A stretch of 64,000 bases of DNA. Origin: Henckelia pumila. Taxonomy: Eukaryota; Streptophyta; Magnoliopsida; Lamiales; Gesneriaceae. Positions within the stretch are counted from its first letter, which is position 1, and each line of letters begins with the position of its first letter. The DNA lies in NCBI RefSeq assembly GCF_033568475.1, contig NW_027331831.1:10540001-10604000 (forward strand). Direction: 5' to 3'. This document shows, one piece after another, positions 1 through 15,048 of this stretch. Position numbers and translations under genes: made by a program. Under the pieces are notes generated by a model. The model was not told the DNA's origin. It saw nothing but the letters and a program-made list of their open reading frames with translations, and ran no database searches.

Positions 1-2066
1 AATAAATTGCCCTGCGCACGCGCGGGCATCACCCCTCGCGCGCGTGCAAGCCAATGGGACCGAGACCCCCTGGCTTGGCCCGCGCGCGCGCGAGCAGTAG
101 CTCGCCCGTGCGCAGGCCAATCGGCCAGAAATTTGGCTGCACTCTGTTGCTGTTCAAAACTTGAGTTCATGCATCCCTTTGATTCAAAATCAATTCCTAC
201 CAAAGTCTAGACATGATGAAATCAAGCATAACAACTAGCATGTATTCCAACATGCTTTCAATGCTAGTAATAAACCAATCCAAAGCTTTACTATATCAAC
301 ATAATATCATAAACATGCAAGATCATTGTCATATATCAAAATCAAGATACATCCTAATGGAATCAAGTAGTTACATCATTTCTCAAGTTCTAAATACAAC
401 AACAAGACCTTAACTAGATCATCTACAAGTCTTGTACAAGTATCTTTAAACATGATCATGATTAAGACTCATTAAACTTCATGACAGCACACATAACTCC
501 TAACTCGGATCCTCACGCTATATTGATTTCATCCCTTGTTCTTTAAGTCCGCCTTTGCCCGATTCCACTTCCTCCTATTGCAATGACACATACAACAAAA
601 CAATAGCCGGATAACTCCGGTGAGAAATAGATTTCCCAGTAAAAGCAACTAAACATGCATAATCAATATCACAATCATGATATAGAAATAAATACAATGC
701 ATGCTTTCGAAACAAGGTTCTTTTTATCATTCATCAATTGGGATCCCGAGAAGAAGATATCATAGCTAATCCACCGACACACCCTATCGAGGTGGGGCTA
801 CTATCTTACTCCTCTAGACTTTGAAGCCATTATATATGCAGCTCAGACGCTAGGCTCAAACAACCACCCAGGCCATACATATACAATCCCTCAAATCGTC
901 TATTCGAACGTGTCCGTTCATTTCAAACTCAAGGGAATAAGTCATCAAGATGAATGCAACATGTAACATAATCAATACATTCATTATATCAAGAACTTAT
1001 TCAAGTAATCAAAAGAAAGCACATAAGAGCACTTAAACAAACAAGTATGTGAATTGAGGGAACTCGATACAAACCATCTCGAGTTATAATTCCAATCAAA
1101 TTGTAGTCCACTTTTACCTTTCAAATGTGATGTCTAGGATGTCTTTGAGCTTGTCCAATTCTGTCCAAGATCAATTACCAAACACAACTCAAATTCTGTT
1201 CAATATCAACTCAACCTTCCACAAGAACTTCAAAGGAAACTCAACCAACCTTGTGTGTTCTTCTATCGGTTTCGGATTCAACGTTCTCGAGTTCACTTGT
1301 CCTGTTTACACACTGAAACAACAACATAACAAGCAAAGAATCATCAGCTAAGAGCTCATCCACTTCTAAGCTGAAGAATGATATCAAATCACTCCAATTC
1401 AAAAGTTCGACGGCATTTCGGTATAACTCGGCGATTCCCGCAAATCTCTATATCATTTCTAACATTCATATCAATTGTTCAACCTCTAAACCAAAATATC
1501 AGTAGGTTAATAGAGTGAATAACAGCTAAGAAATCATAAGAACAAGGTATACAATTCAATCTTCAATCAAATCTCAAGATTATCAAAGATAGAAGATCCA
1601 TAACATCAATTCAATACCAGCTGCTGATATCTGTCATTTTCGAACCATCAAACCTTGAGTAACAAAGAAGAAACTTACATCAAATCGAAGGTCTTGTCAA
1701 GAGGATTCCAAAACATCTTTCGGAATCGAAATCGGACAACCGTAGCTCAAGATATCACAATTTGAAAGATGAAGAAAAGTTTGGAAAATTCTGCTCTCGG
1801 TTCTTCCTTTTTCCTTTTCTGAATTTTCTGATGGAATATAGTGTAGTACACGTGAACATGCTGAGGAATAACAAGTTTCCAGCTCAAAATAATGATTTTG
1901 CACTTTGGCCCCTCAACTATGCAATAATTGCAATTCAGTCCTCAATTACTCAGTTCATTCAAATTCAATCCTAATCAATTTAAGAATATTAGAATTTAAA
2001 TCAAAACTCCAAATATTCCCAAATTAATTATTCTCGGATTAAAATTAAATAATTCCGGGCGTTACA
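1..2066 (-). repeat. LTR retrotransposon sequence, probably a gypsy LTR, cut by the window edge
   Basis: Read on the minus strand, the right border begins TGTAACGCCCGG, the same type of start as the gypsy LTR near 53.1 kb (TGTAACACCCGG). It abuts the copia remnant abruptly. The first 120 bases are very GC-rich with runs of alternating CG, and the rest is AT-rich without convincing ORFs. The other end and the partner TSD are not in the window, so whether this is a solo LTR or part of a full element is unknown. The short ORFs here do not resemble proteins I know. Confidence 0.5.
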
Positions 2067-2397
2067 AAGTTTGTATGTATGACATTGGTCATCAAACTTA
2101 ATAAACAGCTGAACACTGAATTTGCGAAACCACCTTTCACATGGGACAAGAACATGGAATACACGTACATCCCTCAACTACTTAGTGGTTTAGTCAGAGT
2201 TCCATAAACAAAGGTCAGTGTGTTTAATAAAAATTTTGCTGAAAAACTTGGCATCAGTCAAATCACTGTAACAGAGATTAAAACACTACACATCACAAAG
2301 TGAATGCAAAATGCCTAAAATCCTAAACATGCATGAAAAAGAAAAACAATAGTGTTATCTATGGTGTTGTAACACCGGCGATAACACCAGCAAATGA

Positions 2398-5300
2398 TTA
2401 TAATGCACACATGCTGAGAAACCTCCAAAGAGTAGAGAATCTCTCGAAAACTAAAATTTTTGTGAATATAACTGCCAGTTGGTTATTAGTTCCAACAAAA
2501 TCCATTCGGATCACACTTTTTTCTACCAAATCTTGAATAAAGTGACGCCAAATGTCAATGGGTTTTGTGCGAGAGTGTTGAACTGGGTTTTTTGAAATGT
2601 CAATCGCACTCAAATTATCACAATAAAAAATGGGGGGTTGACTTTTAAATCCACAATCCTCTAACATTTGGTTCATCAAAAAAGGTTGTGTACAAAAAGT
2701 TCTATCTCCAAGACAACAACACCCTCCCATAATGCTTGTACTATCATTAAAATCCCCAGCACAATCAACACAACCAAAACCAACAAGATTGGTATCCCTA
2801 GTATACCACAATCCCAAATCCAATGTACCCGAAACATATTTCAAAATTCTCATAACAACTTTTACATGGGTTACCTTTGGATCAGATTGGTACCTAGCAC
2901 ATAAACACACACTAAACATGATATCAACATAAATTGCAGTTAAGTACAAAAAATTTCCAGTCATGATGTGGTACATGGTGTTGGCAACACCGGCCGCAAC
3001 ACCATTCTTACCTAACTTTTCATTAGATCCCATTAGTGTTTTCATGCTTTTAGTATTCTCATAACAGAACTTTTTCACCAAAATTTCAACATACTTGCTT
3101 TGGGACAGAAAAATACCATCATGCATTTTCTTAACATCAAAACCAAGAGAATAACTCAACTCAACTACCATGCTCAATTCAAAGATGGAAGACATGTATT
3201 CAACAAAATCATCAACATGTTTTTGATCAGAAGAAGCACAAAAAATGATTTCATCCACAAAAACTTGGCAAACAGGTATTTCACCTTTGTACTTATGAAT
3301 AAAAAAGGTTTTATCAACCTTACCTCATTTGAAGCCAATTTCAAGATGATATTCAATCAACCTTACCTCGTTTGTGGACATGAAACTCGAGCATACTAAC
3401 CCAATCACCTTGAGGTAGTCCACTTTGTCCTTCATTCGAGTTTGCATTGTTCCAGAAGCATCTTCAATAATCTGTGATGATGGATGGTTCTTTTGTATTT
3501 TGCTTGAAATGTCCTTACCATCATTTATCAAAACAACATCATCATCGCTTGGTTGATTATTCTCAGGTTCAGTCACTGTTGGACCCAGTGTTGTGCTTGA
3601 TGTTGCAACATCAGAGGCAACACCTGAATCTTTCAATGGACTGAAAATTTCCAGCAGATCATCCTTAGTAGTTTTTCCTTTGATATCTGCAAAATCATCA
3701 AAATCTACATTAATAGATTTCATAACTGCTCCAGTTCTTATATTAAAAATTCTACATGCATGATTATTCAAAGCATATCCAAGAAACAAGCATTTTTCAC
3801 TTTTGGAATCAAATTTGGCTAGGTGATCTCTTTCATTCAAAACAAAACAAATACAGCCAAAAACATGAAAGAATTTAAGATTTGGCCTCTTTCCCATGAG
3901 AATCTCATAGGAAGTCATAGTAGAACCATTTCTTAAGTATACTCGATTCAATACACGACAAGTTGTATCCACGACTTCTGCCCAAAATCTTTTTGAGATA
4001 TTCTTTGAGCTCAACATCACCCTAGCTATTTCCTGCAACGTCATATTCTTTCTTTTGGCCATGCCATTGTGTTGAGGAGTTTTTGGGGCAGAAAACTCAT
4101 GTGATATGCCTTTCTTATCACTCAAAGATAAAAATGAATATTTCTCAAATTCCTTACCATAGTCTGTCCTGATCTTTCCAACCTTCAAGTTATGCAGGTT
4201 AGTAATCTTTGTGAGTAAATTCTTAAAAATATCAAATATATCCGACTTCTCTCTGAAGAATCTTACGCATGTAAAACGTGAGAAGTCATCAACACACACA
4301 AAAGAAAACTTCTTACCTCCATAGCTTTCCAATTCAGTAGGACCCATTAACTCCATGTGCAAAAGTTCAAGGCACCGTGTTGTCCCAAAGTGTTGTAACA
4401 CGGGATGCAACATGAGAGTTTTCTTACCTATTTGGTATGCACCACAAACATATGGAACTCCAGAATTCAAAATATGCATATCTTGGACAGCTTCATACTT
4501 ACACAGATTTTTCAATGTCTTCAAATTTACATGACACATCTTTTGGTGCCATAAATCAAGATCATCCACTTTCATGTGGTTGCAGGTAAGTTGCTCTCCA
4601 AGTTGGTAGTACTTTGCTGATCTTGTACCTATCAAAACACATATATTAGCATTATCAAAAACTTCACAAGTATTTTTATCAAACTTGACATGACAATCAT
4701 CATCACACAATTGACTAAAAGAAATCAAGTTTGAGATTAGTCCCATGACATGTAGCACATTGTGAAACTTTGAAAATCCTTCCACGTTCGGTGTTCCTTT
4801 GCCAACAATCCTTCCTTTTGCACCACCTCCGTAACTCACTTTATCACATCTTTGTTCAATACAGTCCATGAGATGTTTTTTCGAACCTGTCATGTGACGT
4901 GAGCTTCCACTATAAAAGTACCAGTAACCTGCAAAGTTAGTTTTCAAGGAAGTATAAACATCAAAATACTGAAAATCAAACTTTGGTACCCAAATTTTCT
5001 TTGTTGTGGGTCTGTTTTTGGTGGTGTTGCTCCTGGTGTTGTGCAACACGGGGGGCAACATCAGTTTTGACTTCAAATACATGCAGTCATTCCTGATTTT
5101 GAAACAAAACGACCTGATGTGATCTGGTTTGAAACATTAATGACACATAAAATGGCGCTTCCATTGCTTTGGCTTTTGATGAGGAACACGCTCTTTTGAT
5201 GAAAAATTCTTGAATGGCGGAGCGACAATGGGTGTGCTAGAAGTATTGCTACCTTCTTTCACAAACACAGTTGGTTTTGATGATTCTCCAACTTCAAACA

Positions 5301-6138
5301 CTCTGTTAACTAACCCTAGACCAGCCTTACCATTTTTACCCATTATAAAATCAAGCTTAGATGTACTTGAATTAAACTTAGCAAGATTTAGAGTTACCTT
5401 TTCAAGATCCCCCTTACCCTTGCAGAATTTAAGATTTTTCTTACCTAGAATGACTTCAAGCTTGGCCATGGCAGACTTCAAATCAGAATTTTCTTTAGAG
5501 AGAGTTGTGTTCAACTTGTTCTGTTTGATCCGATCAGCATACAACTCCTCATAAAGATTCTGTACACACTTTAGAGTTATATCATCAGTGACAGCTTCCT
5601 GATCACCAAAATTACCAAGAGTAGATGTATTCAAGCCAACTGATTTTTCACTGGTGTTGCGACTTGGTGTTGCAACACCGGAGGCAACACCCAGTGGGTT
5701 GACTTGAAAACACCTCTTTTCTTTCAACAATGCAGCCAGGGAGGTATGACCTTCTTCATCATTCTGTTCTTGATCTCTGTCAGAGTCATCATCACTCAAG
5801 AACATAGTCATACCTTTGTGGAATCGATTTGCACATTCAATTGCATAGTGTCCATATCCATTGCATTCCCTGCATTGCACATAATCAAAATTCTTGGTAT
5901 TAGATTCATAATTAACAACATACCTTGGTCGAGATGGTTCTCGAGTAGGTGACACCCTCAACAGATTCTCAAGAGCAGAAAAACTAGGGTGCTTAAATTG
6001 TTGTCCAATTTTCTGTTTGTCTTTTTTCTTCAAATAATCTTCAAACTTCTGTGAGATCAAGGAAATTGAATCATCACATAAATCTGACTTATTGACTTCC
6101 GGTGGTCGGAATCTGACGTCAACAACCGACACGTCCAT
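2398..6138 (-). pseudogene. Broken copia gag-pol polyprotein
   Basis: One reading frame runs from the ATG at 6138 to the stop at 2398. In order it holds: a shortened Gag with a zinc knuckle (CRECNGYGHYAIEC), a second knuckle broken by TAA at 5137-5139, a protease-like stretch (YWYFYSGSSRHMTG), a GAG-pre-integrase domain (DLWHQKMCHVN), an integrase core (RTDYGKEFE, TPQHNGMAKRKN), the last part of reverse transcriptase (VFVDEIIFCAS, a variant of YVDD) and RNase H fragments. A TGA at 3325-3327 replaces the usual arginine after GFK. The N-terminal half of Gag, roughly the first 200 residues of reverse transcriptase, and the RNase H core around the usual SVALSTAEAEY are missing. Each loss keeps the frame. 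It cannot encode a working element. Confidence 0.9.
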
Positions 6139-6192
6139 GATAAACCTACAAAACAAAAATAACCAGAATCTCTCTTAGTAAGATCAAGAGTT

Positions 6193-6205
6193 GGCTCTGA
6201 TACCA
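6193..6205 (-). other. Primer binding site, initiator tRNA-Met type
   Basis: The minus strand reads TGGTATCAGAGCC two bases inside the LTR end. This is the usual plant copia site complementary to the 3' end of initiator methionine tRNA, where minus-strand cDNA synthesis starts. The same site type is found at 55731 in the gypsy element. Confidence 0.9.
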
Positions 6206-6207
6206 CT

Positions 6208-7329
6208 TGACAGAAATCGTATTGTTAATTGTAGGTTAAAATAAAGAGTCAGTGTTGTCCGCGGTGTCACAACATCAACGACAACACAGGGCAGCGAAAA
6301 ATAAACAAAAATAAATAACACAAGAAATTAATTTTGCACGAGTATAAAAACTCGTGCGGGTGCCTTAGGGCTAAATATCACCAGTAAACGTAAGATCAGT
6401 CTTACAAAGATAATCCTAGTGATTTTACGAAAAATCATTAAATACTAAATTTCTCAACAAGTTGAGAAATCAAATTTGCATCCTAAAATATAATCAGAGT
6501 ATAAAAGAAATCAGATGCAACTCCCGTAGCCTAAATTTGAAGAGACAGTAAAGATCTCCAACAACACAGTTCCCACAGTGTTGTCTCTGATGTCTTCAAC
6601 ACGAACGGCAGCACGGGGACACTTAGTAACGACGACTACAAAATATCTTCAGAATCTTCGAATTCTTCAATGTGATTTTTTCTGAAAGCTCTCTGAATTC
6701 TCCTTTGAAGTGTACGTTTGTTTGTGCTCGGAAATTCTTTACTTATAGATGAGAGTCCAAGCATGGAAGGATTTCCTTGTAGAGTCCTACACAAATAAGG
6801 AAATAAGTCTTTGTTATGAATAAGACTCTTTTGAACACAAACAATAATATCTCGATAATATTTGATAACAATGATAACCAATAATTCCTTATCAAGATAT
6901 TAATGAATCTAGGTAAATATCTATCTATAGATTTTCGATAAAAGCATATAATATTTAACCTATCATATCATATCTTGATAATATTTTATAAACATAAATC
7001 ACTTAATTTTCTAATCAAAATATAATATTCATTCTAGATAAATATCTATCCTAGTCAATATCGAGAGCATAGAATATTTATACTAGATCCTATCTTTGTC
7101 GAAGGCAAAATTCAAATGCAATCTAATTAATCTCAAGGTAGAAATTTCAAGGAATTAAAATTCCTTTCAATGTTCATTGATTTTTCAGTCGACCTCGCAT
7201 CTATTACTAAAAATTGATCCTTAATTAGATGCACGGTGGCATGAAATTTCCAAGGATTAATCTAACCCAAGTTAATTAACAAATAAAAGGTTTCGTTAAT
7301 TTATACTCATAAATGAGTGGACACCGACA
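6208..7329 (-). repeat. 5' LTR of the Sirevirus-like copia element
   Basis: On the minus strand the LTR starts TGTCGGTGTCC near 7329 and ends TTTCTGTCA at 6208, two bases before the primer binding site. The right border rests only on the TG start and on the loss of element-like sequence beyond it, because no second LTR is available for comparison. A TATA-like stretch lies near 6730-6745. Two of the eight dispersed palindromes (6252-6287 and 6578-6615) fall inside it. Confidence 0.6.
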
Positions 7330-7676
7330 TTTTATTCACAGTTCCGCTAAGATAATGTTAAGCACTTTCATGTAAAAGATCATCCATTCGAACCTAGGAA
7401 ATCCAGTTTGGAACTCGTATTTTTCCCAGATATACGTTGTAATTAATACTCAAAAGACATCTTTTAGCTTCATCTTTAAAACTATGCTTTATGTTTTAAA
7501 TTGGTTGAATATGCTTGGAATGATTTCAAACCGTGTGTTTTTCCAATCGAGATAATTTACGATTTCGATGGCAAATGAAAATGGTAGGAATAGTTTGAAG
7601 CAATCCTCAGTATGACAAATAATGCGTGCTTGATAATGAGAAAAATAATCCTTATATTATTGGTTGGATACAAGCA
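7330..7676. other. 3' flank of SBT-A
   Basis: AT-rich sequence between the copia LTR and the SBT-A stop codon. It presumably holds the 3' UTR and poly(A) signals of SBT-A. I see no ORF or repeat in it. Confidence 0.5.
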
Positions 7677-11079
<3,403 letters not shown>

Positions 11080-11149
11080 TGTTGGATGACTGGCGAATGC
11101 AACAAAGAAAGAGAAGTAAATGTGTCTTTTGTATGTGTCTTTTGACGTC

Positions 11150-11160
11150 CTTTAAATAGG
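11150..11160 (-). promoter_or_regulatory. TATA-like box of SBT-A
   Basis: The minus strand reads CCTATTTAAAGG about 75 bases upstream of the ATG. It lies in a stretch related to the SBT-B and SBT-C upstream regions (around CATCCTTAAATAGAGTG), so the core promoter seems shared by the array. Confidence 0.55.
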
Positions 11161-11524
11161 GTGAAATTTAATTTCATTTAAGAATTATATATAGGGTGTA
11201 GCTTATTTTGAGGGGTTTATTTCTATTATTGATCGATATTTTCTTCTTTAATCGAAGTAAATCCTTTTTTTGGATCTCATTTTTTAAATCTGTTTTCCTG
11301 AAAATCAAATTGCTGATTTTGGGGTCAATTTTCATTATTTCATGAGGGTTTCGTTAACTTTAGACCCATTTTCAAATATATGTATAAATATTACACAGAT
11401 TAATAAAATTTAATTAATTTTGGTCAACAGGAAAATATTAATAAAATATCACAACATTTTTTAAAAAAAATCTAATTAGGAATATGATGTTATTATTTGT
11501 CTTTCATTACTTTGTATATGTATA
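11161..11524. other. SBT-A upstream region, AT-rich
   Basis: No gene or repeat is recognised here. It presumably holds distal promoter sequence of SBT-A and ends at the TSD of the foldback element that starts at 11534. Confidence 0.4.
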
Positions 11525-11533
11525 AATCTTTGT

Positions 11534-12441
11534 GGGCAAAATCTCGGTTCAGTCCTAAATGTTTGGACACATTTCCGGTCTAGTCCTAAATGTTTGGACG
11601 TTACCGGTTTGGTCCTAAATCTTTCCCAAAAGTTTTCGGTTTAGTCCTAAATGTTTATACATTCCCGGTTTGGTCCTAAATATTTTCCAAAAGTTTTCGG
11701 TTCAATCCTAAATATTTTTACATTGCCGATTTCGTGCCGAATATTTCTCAAAAGTTCCCAGTTTGATCCTTCCATCTACTCCTGTGTTAAAACTAACATC
11801 GCGTAGTGTTATATAATTTATAATTGAGTTTTATATTATTTATTATATATTTAATATTAAGCAAGTTGTAAACAAAACACAAATTTATTAGAGTTTTTAT
11901 CCAAATTTAAATCAATTTTACACAATGTTCAAAATAAAAATATTAAATTCATGATGCTACAAAATAAAAACTTAAATAAAATAAACGAAACTTGAGGAAT
12001 TAAAATGTAATGATGTTATTTCACATTTCTATTAATTTTGTTATATTCTCATTCATGATGCTTGCACATTTAAGAAAAAATTTGAAGGTTGGAAAAAGAT
12101 ATATATCTTTTTAAAACTCTTTTTATAATTTAAAAAATACTATTTGAGAAAAATTTACTATTAAATAAACTTAATTACATATCACTACTTCAACGGTGGT
12201 CAAATACTTCATTATATTTTCTCAATTGTTAACCATAAATATTCTTTTCTTGAAAAATTTGTTGAAAATTTCAAATATTTTATGAAATAAGTAATACTAG
12301 TTATTTGCTAAAACATTTGTTTATTTGTTTGTGATTGATAATGTTTTTAACTATAAAATTGCACGGTTCATTTATTTTTTATTCTATAATTTTATTTTGC
12401 ATAATTTATATTATATTTTCATTTGAAATACATTCTTGTTC

Positions 12442-12530
<89 letters not shown>

Positions 12531-12831
12531 GCTTCTATTTTATTTAACTTTGTCTTTTGTTTGTAAGTTTTTTTATCACGCTTTGTTTGTAGATAAAATG
12601 ACCAAACCGAGAACTTTTGAAAAATATTTAGTACGAAATCTAGAACGTAAAATTTAGGACTGAACCGGCAACCTTTTAAAATATTTGGGACCAAACTGGC
12701 AACATAAAAATATTTAGGACTGAAAACCGAAAATTTTTGAAAAACATTTGGGACCAAACCGAGAACATTCAAACATTAGGATTGAACCGAAAATATGTCC
12801 ATAAATTTAGAATAGAACCGGGATTTTTCCC
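11534..12831. mobile_element. Non-autonomous Mutator-like foldback element
   Basis: A 1298-bp element flanked by a perfect 9-bp TSD (AATCTTTGT at 11525-11533 and 12832-12840). Its ends are GGGCAAAATCTCGGTTC and a matching inverted copy (GGGAAAAATCCCGGTTC on the other strand). Each arm is about 240-290 bases and consists of short direct repeats of the phrase GGTTTAGTCCTAAATGTTT with spacers. The centre is AT-rich and holds a (TTA)n microsatellite. There is no transposase ORF. Confidence 0.85.
12444..12530. repeat. (TTA)29 microsatellite
   Basis: About 29 uninterrupted TTA/ATT units lie in the centre of the foldback element. They generate artefact ORFs of poly-Ile or poly-Asn. The perfect tract should be highly polymorphic. 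Confidence 0.97.
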
Positions 12832-12840
12832 AATCTTTGT

Positions 12841-13521
12841 TTTTAAAAAAACGTAGAACGAGTTACGCGCATTAATGTTGATAATTGAATATTTTATGTC
12901 TTTTTTTCTTTTCTAAGAAATCATTAATATATGGTAAAGCGAATTCTTTTTTTTTTTTTGTTTAACGATAGCAGTGATTTTGACTTTTTATCTATTTTAT
13001 TTGCATTTGTATATTCATAGCTGATATTTATGGAATTGTTTAAAGTAAAAGATTTATGTAGAGTTTGATAAATTTTAATTGATTTTTATATAATTTTTTA
13101 GAGTTGTAAAAGATTTTTCAAACTCTTGTGGATGGATAATCCTCGTGTGAGATGATACGGATCGAATTGATCTATATAGCATAAAAAAATAATATTAAGA
13201 ATTAATTGGGATGAATATAGATCTGTGTCAAGAACTTAATCATCACGGTCTAACAAAAGTTTTATGCTTGTAGATTTATTTTTGAAAAAATTTTATGGAC
13301 ATTTATAAAAATTTTCACTAATAGAACTTCTCTATTTAAAATAAACTAATTATATATTAAAATAATACAATAAAATATATTTTACTAATATCTTTTATGA
13401 AGTTTTTATCTATTTATTTCATAAATGCATAGATGTCTATGTGTGTGTGTGTGTGTGTGTTTTTGTGTGTGTTAGTACTGTATGTATCTTCACTAATTTT
13501 TGAAATACATTGACATTATAA
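12841..13521. other. AT-rich intergenic DNA with a GT tract
   Basis: No ORF is supported. A (GT)10 run at 13441-13460, followed by TTTT and more GT, is the only clear structure. Confidence 0.6.
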
Positions 13522-13530
13522 TTAAATTAA

Positions 13531-13843
13531 GGGAAAATTGCTTTTTTGGTCCTGTATGTTTGTCACTTTGCGATTTTGGTCCTTTATATTTTCAGATTGC
13601 AATTTTAGTCCGCTATCTTTATTTTTTTGGCAATTTTAGTCCTTTTTCCGATGTGGCGCTGACGTGGCACCAATTCAATGCTGATGTGGAGCTGACGTGT
13701 ACAGTGCCACGTCAGCATTTTCGAAAAAAAAGGACCGAAATTGCTAAAAATCGAAACATACAGGACTAAAACTGAAATGTGAAAACATAAAGGACCAAAA
13801 TCGCAAAGTGACAAACATACAGGACTAAATTTGCAATTTTCCC
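13531..13843. mobile_element. MITE family M313, copy 1
   Basis: A 313-bp near-palindrome with ends GGGAAAATTGC and GCAATTTTCCC and a 9-bp TSD TTAAATTAA (13522-13530 and 13844-13852). The arms carry repeated phrases of the form GGTCCTTTATATTTTC. The centre has GACGTGGC and CACGTCAGC motifs resembling ACGT-core bZIP sites. A copy of identical length is at 15049-15361. It has the features of a Mutator-derived MITE. Confidence 0.9.
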
Positions 13844-13890
13844 TTAAATTAATACAGCATACAAATCACACAGTGACACATCTTACTATA

Positions 13891-14251
13891 TCTTACTATA
13901 TTATTAAAGTAGAAACCATCTAATTAACAAACTTTCAATTAATTGGTAAGCTTGATTTGAAATTACCATTATCTCCTAACATAATTTTCAATAAAACCAA
14001 AATTATTGGGCAAAATAATCATTTTATATGGTTTTATTTTTTCTAGCCATTAAAGATCACTTTCTGCCATTTGATATTATTTTATTTACAAAAATAACAC
14101 TCACTTTATAAGATATATATATTTTTTGTGAATATTTGTTTAGAAAAAACGTTATATTTTTATTATTTTTTAATTTTTTAATTTATTATTTATTTTTTTC
14201 GTTAAAAAAAATGAAATGTACGAGCATGCAACTCGTGCAGCGAAATACTAG
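13891..14251 (+). mobile_element. Non-autonomous Helitron-like element
   Basis: It starts with TC (TCTTACTATATTATTAAAG) and ends with CTAG followed by T. A short hairpin (ACGAG, seven-base loop, CTCGT) lies about 12 bases before the end. There are no inverted termini and no TSD. The 5' start, 3' hairpin and CTRR end fit the plant Helitron pattern. TCTTACTATA occurs twice in a row, so the start could be 13881. Confidence 0.68.
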
Positions 14252-14575
14252 TTAATTATTAAAGAAATAGTATTTAATTAACTAAATTTCAATTAATTGA
14301 TGAAGCTTGAGATTAAATTACGATTATATTCTAATTTAATTTCAAACAAAACCCAATGTATTAAAAAAAATTGTCATATCATATGGTTAGCCATTAGATT
14401 TTATCTGTTTATCAAAATGAAATTCTTTGTATTGTTAAATTTTTAGATTATATATTTATAAGTTTTAAACTTTTGAGTATCTAATTAATAATGTGACATC
14501 TAAAAATATTGCATGAAAATCAATTAACATAAAAAAAATTATGTATATGCACACAGTGCGTGCAAGAGAAGCTAG
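14252..14575 (+). mobile_element. Second, diverged Helitron-like element, head-to-tail with the first
   Basis: It resembles the first element in its 5' part (ATTATTAAAG, then a shared block around AATTTCAATTAATTGATGAAGCTTGA) and ends in a hairpin-forming stretch (GCACACAGTGCGTGC) followed by GAAGCTAG and T. It starts where the first one ends. The TC start is not preserved. Confidence 0.5.
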
Positions 14576-14963
14576 TATAATTAATTAATTGTTTTTTAAT
14601 TAGAGAATACAAAATTAAATTAATTATAATAAACAACTTATTATTATTTTCGATTCTATTGATAATATATTTTATAATTTTCATATAAGTGTTTTGGTAG
14701 AAGGTAAGTTGGTGGCCGCCCAGGAGCCTTTCTTTAAACTTAAATATTTAACGACAAACACTTTTGTGAGACCCTCATACAGATCACGTAACTAATTTTT
14801 GAGAGGGCTTGTCAAGTTAGTGTACCAAAACCCACATCGAAAAAATTAATGCACCAAAATCAAAACATGAACAAGTTAATGAACCAAAAAACTTATTTTT
14901 TCTATATATATATATATATATATGTATATTTATTCATTATTTATTATATTAAAGAAATATATA

Positions 14964-14996
<33 letters not shown>

Positions 14997-15048
14997 ATAT
15001 ATTTATTTATGTATTTATTAAAGAAATACTAATTAGAGATTTTTTTAA
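14576..15048. other. AT-rich DNA with a MITE fragment and TA runs
   Basis: 14815-14903 matches the right half of the MITE in SBT-A intron 2 (phrases such as GAACAAGTTAATGAACCAAA and AAAAAACTTATTTTTTC). (TA)n tracts lie near 14903-14925 and 14957-14995. No gene was found. Confidence 0.65.

Larger units (their letters stand above)
2351..6615. repeat. Eight dispersed copies of a ~38-nt double palindrome inside the copia element
   Basis: Copies lie at 2351-2390, about 2965-3003, 3588-3623, 4377-4412, 5024-5062, 5653-5691, 6252-6287 and 6578-6615. The shared pattern on the plus strand is GTGTTGYC, a 4-5 base spacer, the near-perfect palindrome GGTGTTGYAACACC, then GGNGGCAACACC, whose GCAACAC pairs back with the first GTGTTGY. 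Each can form a nested hairpin. Five lie within open coding sequence (for example the peptides GVASGVATP and GVASDVATS), one just after the coding region and two in the LTR. The two LTR copies and the one near 2965 are the most diverged. Copies within the ORF sit at domain boundaries. Confidence 0.85.
2067..7329 (-). mobile_element. Decayed Ty1/copia retrotransposon, Sirevirus-like, 3' end missing
   Basis: The element reads right to left: 5' LTR (6208-7329), primer binding site, gag-pol remnant (6138-2398), then about 330 bases of non-coding sequence cut off by the LTR ending at 2066. No 3' LTR is visible. The integrase passage HEFSAPKTPQHNG is typical of the SIRE/Maximus lineage as I remember it. 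The coding frame is single and long but has two nonsense codons and three in-frame internal losses, so the copy cannot make its own proteins. Eight copies of a double palindrome are spread along its length. Confidence 0.88.

Noticed and set aside
12335..12772. ORFs with poly-Ile or poly-Asn on both strands
   Set aside because: They are produced by the (TTA)29 tract inside a transposon.
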